Of a DNA stretch of 64,000 bases, positions 58,578 through 64,000 are shown piece by piece. This stretch comes from Oleispira antarctica RB-8 (GTDB lineage Bacteria > Pseudomonadota > Gammaproteobacteria > Pseudomonadales > Oceanobacteraceae). The DNA lies in assembly GCA_000967895.1 (NCBI GenBank), contig FO203512.1, forward strand, positions 1,449,350 through 1,513,349, given 5' to 3'. Under the pieces are notes generated by a model. The model was given only the letters and a program-made list of their open reading frames with translations, searched no databases and had not been told where the DNA came from. A program made the translations under genes and the position numbers. Numbering within the stretch: position 1 is the first letter of the stretch; every line of letters starts with the position of its first letter.

Positions 58578-61259
58578 ATGGGTGAGCTAGCCAAAGAAGT
58601 ATTGCCAATTAACATTGAAGACGAGCTAAAGTCGTCTTATCTCGATTATGCGATGAGTGTGATTGTTGGGCGTGCCTTGCCGGATGTGCGTGATGGGTTA
58701 AAACCTGTGCACAGACGCGTTCTCCATGCGATGAATGTATTAGGTAACGATTGGAATAAACCCTACAAAAAATCGGCCCGTGTGGTCGGTGACGTAATTG
58801 GTAAATATCACCCACACGGTGACTCTGCTGTTTACGATACGATCGTTCGAATGGCGCAAGATTTCTCTATGCGTTATACGCTGGTTGATGGCCAAGGTAA
58901 CTTTGGTTCTGTTGATGGCGATTCTGCTGCCGCAATGCGTTATACCGAAATTCGTATGGATAAACTCAGCCATGAGTTATTAGCGGATATCGATAAAGAA
59001 ACGGTGAACTTCGTACCCAACTACGATGGCACAGAACAAATTCCAGAAGTAATGCCTACACGTGTACCGAACCTATTAATTAATGGTTCTTCCGGTATTG
59101 CTGTAGGTATGGCGACGAATATTCCGCCGCATAACTTAAATGAAGTCGTTTCTGCTTGTTTAGCGTTAATTGATAATCCTGCATTGGATATCGATGGTTT
59201 AATGGAGCACATTCCTGGGCCTGATTTCCCAACGGGTGCTTTTATTAATGGTCGTGACGGTATTGTTGAAGCGTACCGCACCGGTCGTGGACGCATTCAT
59301 ATGCGTGCTCGTCACCATTTTGAAGAAAATGAGAAAAACGGCAAGGTGTCGATCGTTTTCACTGAAATCCCTTACCAATTAAACAAAGCACGCTTGATCG
59401 AAAAGATCGCCGAGCTGGTAAAAGAAAAGAAAATTGAAGGGATTACTGAGCTGCGTGACGAGTCTGATAAAGACGGTATGCGCATCGTAGTTGATCTTCG
59501 TCGTGGTGAAATGCCTGAAGTTACCTTGAACAACTTATTCTCTCAAACGGCGTTGCAGTCGGTATTTGGGATTAACGTTGTTGCCTTGATGGATGGTAAA
59601 CCACAAACGTTGAACTTGAAGCAGATGCTTGAAGCCTTCGTTCGTCATCGTCGTGAAGTTGTTACGCGTCGTACGATTTATGAATTACGCAAGGCGCGTG
59701 AACGAGGCCATTTGTTAGAAGGTTTGGCGATTGCGCTAAGCAATATTGATCCGATCATTGCGTTGATTAAGAAGTCTCCTACAGGTGCTGAAGCGAAAGT
59801 GAATTTGATCGCTACGCCTTGGTCTCCAGGTTCGGTAACGGGTTTCTTAGAGCGTGCGGGTGAAAATGCCTGTCGTCCTGATGACTTGGGTGAAGAGTTT
59901 GGTATGCATGACGGCATGTATCATCTTTCTCCTCAGCAAGCGCAAGCGATTCTTGATTTACGTTTGCAAAAGCTTACCGGTCTTGAGCACGAAAAACTGA
60001 TAGAAGAGTATCAGCAGAAGTTAGAAGAAATTAAAGAATATTTAGACATTTTGGGTTCTCCGGAAATGTTGCTGCAAATTATTCGTGACGAATTAGCGGC
60101 TATCAAAGCAGAATACGGTGACGAGCGTCGTACTGAAATCATTGCGAATAAGCGTGATTTAACCATGGCTGATTTGATCCCAGAAGAAGATTTAGTATTA
60201 ACCATTTCTCATGGTGGTTATGCCAAGACTCAGCAGATGGATGTTTATCAAGCTCAGCGTCGTGGTGGTAAAGGTAAGTCAGCGGCATCGGTTAAAGATG
60301 ATGATTATGTTGAACACCTAATGATTGCCAATAGCCATGATACGGTTTTATGTTTTACCGATGCGGGTAAGGTATTTTGGTTGAAGGTTTATGATATTCC
60401 TCAAGCAAGCCGTAACGCGAAAGGCCGTCCGATGGTCAATGTTGTCAATTTGGGTGAAGAAGAGCGCATTACTGCTATCTTGCCATTGCCAGAATTTACT
60501 GGTGAAGAATTTATCTTTATGGCGACCTCTATGGGGACTGTGAAGAAGACAAGTCTAGAGCACTTCCAGCGTCCACGTTCATCCGGCTTAATCGCTTGTG
60601 AATTGGATGAAGGTGATCACTTGATCGGTGTTGCGATTACCGACGGCACTAAAGATATTTTATTGCTAACAGATGCGGGTAAAGCGAACCGCTTTAACGA
60701 ATCGGCGGTACGCGCAATGGGTCGAACGGCTCGTGGTGTTCGTGGTATCAGGATTCAAGAAGATCAAAAAGTAATCTCACTGGTTATTCCAGAAGAAGGC
60801 GGCACCTTATTAACTGCGAGTGATCGTGGTTATGGTAAGCGTACTCTTATCTCAGAATTCCCAACCAAAGGCCGTGGCACTCAAGGTGTTAAAGCGATGG
60901 TAGTGAACGAGCGTAACGGTATTATTGTGGGTGCGGTGCAAGTCTTCGAAAATGACGAAGTGATGTTGATCAGTGATAAAGGTACGTTGGTTCGTACTTC
61001 TGCAGATTCCGTCTCTTGCTTGGGTCGTAATACCCAAGGTGTTCGCTTAATTAAAGTGGCTGAGAAAGAGCGCTTGATTGGTGTTGAGCGTGTCTGTGAG
61101 CCAGAAGAAGTTGATGATGGTATTGAATACCTAGCGGCTGATGGCACACAAACAGATGAGCTTGAAGCTGACGTTGATACGCTGGTAGCAGATGATGCAG
61201 CACCAGAATCAGATGATGCTAATGTGGATGATCAGAATGTGGATGATGCTGACGAATAA
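58578..61259 (+). CDS. gyrA: DNA gyrase subunit A
   Basis: The 893-residue breakage-reunion subunit. The catalytic tyrosine is Tyr122 in MRYTEIRM, and residues 83 and 87 (E. coli numbering holds exactly) are Ser and Asp, the quinolone-sensitive type. The C-terminal beta-pinwheel carries the GyrA box in QRRGGKG. The last 60 residues form an acidic D/E/A-rich tail longer than in some relatives. An extended -10 promoter lies upstream and a terminator behind. Confidence 0.97.
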   Translation: MGELAKEVLPINIEDELKSSYLDYAMSVIVGRALPDVRDGLKPVHRRVLHAMNVLGNDWNKPYKKSARVVGDVIGKYHPHGDSAVYDTIVRMAQDFSMRYTLVDGQGNFGSVDGDSAAAMRYTEIRMDKLSHELLADIDKETVNFVPNYDGTEQIPEVMPTRVPNLLINGSSGIAVGMATNIPPHNLNEVVSACLALIDNPALDIDGLMEHIPGPDFPTGAFINGRDGIVEAYRTGRGRIHMRARHHFEENEKNGKVSIVFTEIPYQLNKARLIEKIAELVKEKKIEGITELRDESDKDGMRIVVDLRRGEMPEVTLNNLFSQTALQSVFGINVVALMDGKPQTLNLKQMLEAFVRHRREVVTRRTIYELRKARERGHLLEGLAIALSNIDPIIALIKKSPTGAEAKVNLIATPWSPGSVTGFLERAGENACRPDDLGEEFGMHDGMYHLSPQQAQAILDLRLQKLTGLEHEKLIEEYQQKLEEIKEYLDILGSPEMLLQIIRDELAAIKAEYGDERRTEIIANKRDLTMADLIPEEDLVLTISHGGYAKTQQMDVYQAQRRGGKGKSAASVKDDDYVEHLMIANSHDTVLCFTDAGKVFWLKVYDIPQASRNAKGRPMVNVVNLGEEERITAILPLPEFTGEEFIFMATSMGTVKKTSLEHFQRPRSSGLIACELDEGDHLIGVAITDGTKDILLLTDAGKANRFNESAVRAMGRTARGVRGIRIQEDQKVISLVIPEEGGTLLTASDRGYGKRTLISEFPTKGRGTQGVKAMVVNERNGIIVGAVQVFENDEVMLISDKGTLVRTSADSVSCLGRNTQGVRLIKVAEKERLIGVERVCEPEEVDDGIEYLAADGTQTDELEADVDTLVADDAAPESDDANVDDQNVDDADE

Positions 61260-61304
61260 TAATTCGTGAGTAGTCTCTGTGGTTGTACTGATTAGTTAAA
61301 TAAT

Positions 61305-61355
61305 AAAAGTGCTGATTAATGTGGAAACTGATTCCATTTTAGTCAGCGCTTTTTT
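61305..61355 (+). terminator. Rho-independent terminator after gyrA
   Basis: AAAAGTGCTGA pairs with TCAGCGCTTTT, extended by an inner GGAA/TTCC stem, and followed by T. It lies 46 bp after the stop and before serC. Confidence 0.83.
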
Positions 61356-61446
61356 CTGCTTTAAAAGCGGGCAAAATAATCGCCGACTTTTTAAGCAGGG
61401 TTGAACAAAATATCGTTAAAAATTATTAAGTTTGGAATTAAAGATC

Positions 61447-62529
61447 ATGACTCGTTTATATAATTTTTGCGCAGGTCCAGCGGCATTGCCTGTTCCTGTA
61501 TTAGCTCAAGCTCAAGCTGACCTATTAAATTGGCAGAATAAAGGCTTGTCGGTTATGGAGATGAGTCATCGTTCTCCTGAATTTGTCGGTATCGCGAAAA
61601 AAGCCGAGCAAGATTTACGTGACTTAATGGTTATTCCAGATAACTACAGCGTTCTTTTCATGCAAGGTGGCGCAAGCAGTCAATTCACTATGATTCCGAT
61701 GAATTTATTGCGTGGCAAAAAGACGGCGGATTATATTAATACCGGCCAATGGTCTAAGAAAGCCATTGCGGAAGCCAAACGTTTTTGTACTGTGAATGTT
61801 GCGGCGAGCACCGAGGGCAATCATTTTACTTCGGCGCCTAGCCAAGAAGAATTAAACTTAAACCCAGAAGCGGCTTATGTTCACTACACGCCCAATGAAA
61901 CCATTGGTGGTGTGCAGTTTGATTACATCCCAGAAACCAACGGTGTACCGCTAGTGGCTGATTATTCTTCGGCTATTTTGTCGGAAGAAATCGACGTTTC
62001 TAGATTCGCCATGATTTATGCGGGCGCGCAAAAAAATATCGGTCCGGCGGGTTTGTGTATTGTCATAATTCGTGACGATCTTTTGGGTGATGTTGTTGAA
62101 GGCACGCCGACCATGTTCGATTATAAAGTCATGGCCGATAACGACTCTATGTACAATACGCCACCAAGCTACGGTTGGTATTTGGCTGGATTAGTGTTTG
62201 CGTGGTTAAAAGAACAGGGCGGAGTGAAAGCGATTGCGGAAGTTAACCAGCGCAAAGCGAAAAAACTGTATAGTTTTATTGATACCAATCCTTTTTACGC
62301 CAACCCCGTCGCAATTAATAATCGTTCTAGTATGAATGTGCCATTCACGCTGGTGAATTCAGACTTAGATAAAGCGTTTTTGGCTGCAAGCGAAAAAGCG
62401 GGCTTATTGAACTTAGCTGGGCATCGTAGTGTGGGCGGCATGCGGGCCAGTATTTATAACGCAGTAGAAGAAAAAGCCGTTGATGCTTTGATTGCGTTTA
62501 TGGATGAGTTTGCTAAAGAAAATGGTTGA
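61447..62529 (+). CDS. serC: Phosphoserine aminotransferase SerC
   Basis: PLP enzyme that makes O-phosphoserine from phosphohydroxypyruvate, and the matching step in pyridoxal phosphate synthesis. The PLP lysine is in YAGAQKNIGPAG. The start FCAGPAALPVPVLAQAQ is the classical SerC N-terminus. A TTG at 61432 opens the frame, but ATG 61447 with GGAAT before it gives the normal 360 residues. Followed by pheA and hisC, as in Pseudomonas. Confidence 0.95.
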   Translation: MTRLYNFCAGPAALPVPVLAQAQADLLNWQNKGLSVMEMSHRSPEFVGIAKKAEQDLRDLMVIPDNYSVLFMQGGASSQFTMIPMNLLRGKKTADYINTGQWSKKAIAEAKRFCTVNVAASTEGNHFTSAPSQEELNLNPEAAYVHYTPNETIGGVQFDYIPETNGVPLVADYSSAILSEEIDVSRFAMIYAGAQKNIGPAGLCIVIIRDDLLGDVVEGTPTMFDYKVMADNDSMYNTPPSYGWYLAGLVFAWLKEQGGVKAIAEVNQRKAKKLYSFIDTNPFYANPVAINNRSSMNVPFTLVNSDLDKAFLAASEKAGLLNLAGHRSVGGMRASIYNAVEEKAVDALIAFMDEFAKENG

Positions 62530-62629
62530 AATTGAAGGTGCGGCGGTGAGTTGAATGCTGCGCAGCGAATAATATTTAGCTTGCTGAACTAGCAGACGTT
62601 CAGATAAGTGCTTATAGATTGAGTTGAAA

Positions 62630-63757
62630 ATGACGAATAATAGTTTTACCACAGAAGCTGAAGAGCTAGGCAAGTTGCGCGATGAGATTGACAGTGTCGA
62701 TCAGCAGATTCAGCAACTTGTAAATCAGCGTGCTCAGTGCGCTCAGAAAGTTGCCGATGTAAAAGAGCACTTTTCTAAGCCAGGTGAATCTGTTGTTTTT
62801 TATCGTCCTGAGCGCGAAGCGCAGGTTTTGCGTCGAGTGATGGAGCGAAACCAGGGGCCGCTGCCTGCTGAAGGTGTAGCGCGCTTATTTCGTGAAATTA
62901 TGTCTCAGTGCTTGGCGCTTGAAGAGCCTATGAAAATTGCGTATTTGGGGCCAGAAGGAACCTTTACTCAGCAAGCAGCGTTAAAGCATTTTGGTCATGC
63001 GGTTGAGTGTCAAGGTCAGGGCTCGATTGAAGATGTATTCCGTGAAGTCGAAGCTGGCGGCGCTAATTTTGGGGTTGTACCTGTTGAGAACTCTACCGAG
63101 GGCGTGATTACTCATACCTTGGATAGTTTTGTTGGCTCTAATTTAAATATTTGTGGTGAAGTTGCCCTGCGTATTCATCATCACTTCTTATTGAAAGAAG
63201 CATTGTTGAAAAAAGGAGCGGTTGCCAATCCCACTAAAGTTTATTCTCATGCACAATCATTGGCGCAATGTCGTCAGTGGTTGGATGCAAATTGGCCAGG
63301 CATTGAGCGTATTGCCGTAAGTTCCAATGCCGAAGCGGCGCGTCGAGCGCAAGAAGAAGAAGGCGCTGCTGCGATTGCCAGTGAAGCAGCAGCAGAACTT
63401 TATAATCTTAATATTGCTACGGCCAATATTGAAGACATGCCCGACAATACCACGCGCTTTTTAATTATTGGTAAGCAGACAACAGAAATAAGTGGTGATG
63501 ATAAAACATCGTTATTGGTAGCCAGTAAAAATAAGCCGGGTGCGCTGTATCATCTGTTAGCACCGTTTCATGAGGAGGGTGTTAGTTTAACGCGTATCGA
63601 AACTCGCCCTTCTAAATCAGGAACATGGAATTATATTTTCTTCATTGATCTAGAAGGTCATCAAAATGAAGAAAAGGTCGCTAAAGCTATGGCATTAGTG
63701 CAGCAGCAATGCACTGATTTTAAATGCTTGGGTTCATACCCTAAAGCGGTATTGTAG
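62630..63757 (+). CDS. pheA: Bifunctional chorismate mutase/prephenate dehydratase PheA
   Basis: Three parts: AroQ-type chorismate mutase (about 10-95, [21 protein letters not shown]), prephenate dehydratase (about 100-280, [14 protein letters not shown]) and an ACT regulatory domain (about 285-375) with ESRP-like sequence [18 protein letters not shown], which binds phenylalanine for feedback inhibition. A TTG at 62624 opens the frame; ATG 62630 is preferred. Between serC (100 bp) and hisC (65 bp). Confidence 0.95.
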   Translation: MTNNSFTTEAEELGKLRDEIDSVDQQIQQLVNQRAQCAQKVADVKEHFSKPGESVVFYRPEREAQVLRRVMERNQGPLPAEGVARLFREIMSQCLALEEPMKIAYLGPEGTFTQQAALKHFGHAVECQGQGSIEDVFREVEAGGANFGVVPVENSTEGVITHTLDSFVGSNLNICGEVALRIHHHFLLKEALLKKGAVANPTKVYSHAQSLAQCRQWLDANWPGIERIAVSSNAEAARRAQEEEGAAAIASEAAAELYNLNIATANIEDMPDNTTRFLIIGKQTTEISGDDKTSLLVASKNKPGALYHLLAPFHEEGVSLTRIETRPSKSGTWNYIFFIDLEGHQNEEKVAKAMALVQQQCTDFKCLGSYPKAVL

Positions 63758-63822
63758 TTAAGTTATACGCTGTACTCAAATCTAAGCGGTACTTTCAATA
63801 TAAATTTTGTAGGTTGAATATT

Positions 63823-64000
63823 GTGACTGATCAGAAAGTAGATGATTTAAAAATACAAACCTTGGGCGAAAAAGCACGAGTAGAAATTCAAGGCTTACGT
63901 CCTTATCAGCCTGGTAAGCCGATTGATGAGCTTGCCCGTGAGTTTGGCTTAAATGCCAGTGATATCGTGAAGCTTGCCAGTAACGAAAATCCAATTGGGC
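63823..64000 (+). CDS. hisC: Histidinol-phosphate aminotransferase HisC, 3' end outside the window
   Basis: The first 59 codons of an aminotransferase are present; the gene continues past the window. The N-terminal [19 protein letters not shown] and [12 protein letters not shown] are the standard start of HisC proteins. The start codon is GTG 63823 with a weak AGG upstream. In Pseudomonas a hisC-like gene (hisC2) lies downstream of pheA; it may serve tyrosine/phenylalanine transamination as well as histidine. Confidence 0.9.
   Translation, partial: MTDQKVDDLKIQTLGEKARVEIQGLRPYQPGKPIDELAREFGLNASDIVKLASNENPIG

Noticed and set aside
58816-58850. Fluoroquinolone resistance substitution in gyrA
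   Set aside because: Residues 83 and 87 are Ser and Asp, the ordinary sensitive type; no resistance change seen.

Overview
This looks like chromosomal DNA of a marine gammaproteobacterium related to Oceanospirillales/Pseudomonadales (Oleispira, Thalassolituus or Bermanella-type). Base composition looks moderately AT-rich. Several gene orders match Pseudomonas: scpA-scpB-rluB, ypjD next to ffh, thrS-infC-rpmI-rplT-pheS-pheT-ihfA-merR-tRNA-Pro, mtaD-ubiG-mupP-yciK, and gyrA-serC-pheA-hisC. Selenium use, a dedicated proteobacterial sortase and a membrane fatty-acid desaturase with its own reductase fit marine relatives. The taxonomic guess is inference from gene content. No IS element, prophage, rRNA operon or CRISPR array was seen.

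Layout. 1-3.3 kb: chromosome condensation (scpA, scpB) and 23S pseudouridylation (rluB). 3.4-7.9 kb: a DUF3127 protein with an SSB-like tail, an outer-membrane-like protein, an anchored thioredoxin, an acyltransferase and a DnaQ-type exonuclease. 8-13.3 kb: a selenium block (selD, selU/mnmH and a PhnD/PhnC/PhnE-like ABC transporter probably importing a selenium oxyanion). 13.4-15.8 kb: DUF2798 and ABM genes divergent from a LysR regulator, then an exported methyltransferase-like protein. 15.9-20.8 kb: a VIT/vWA sortase substrate, its GN-type sortase and a CreB/CreC-like two-component pair. 20.9-23.5 kb: a secreted NodB deacetylase-caspase-TPR fusion. 23.8-29.6 kb: fadH, small membrane proteins, MAPEG, Tim44-like, TraB/GumN and an ADP-ribosyltransferase-like protein. 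29.7-35.8 kb: metG, a CNNM/CorC transporter, ypjD and ffh. 36-41.1 kb: a large unknown membrane protein, a TRIC/YicG-type gene behind a tandem glycine riboswitch, a fatty acid hydroxylase family protein and an AraC regulator. 41.3-49.0 kb: the translation cluster thrS to tRNA-Pro(GGG). 49.1-53.2 kb: a CDP-alcohol lipid pair and the desaturase/reductase operon. 53.3-58.3 kb: a GGDEF protein and yciK-mupP-ubiG-mtaD. 58.6 kb to the end: gyrA-serC-pheA-hisC, with hisC cut by the window edge.

The strongest regulatory signals are in RNA. A stem-loop just before thrS has a 7-nt loop that copies a tRNA-Thr(GGU) anticodon loop at the position used by the E. coli thrS operator. infC appears to start at ATC. 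A two-aptamer glycine riboswitch precedes the TRIC/YicG gene. A perfect 20-bp palindrome sits immediately upstream of the desaturase operon, and an orphan intrinsic terminator nearby suggests a small RNA. The most unusual proteins are the NodB-caspase-TPR fusion, the ADP-ribosyltransferase-like protein beside metG, and the sortase locus joined to CreBC-like regulators.
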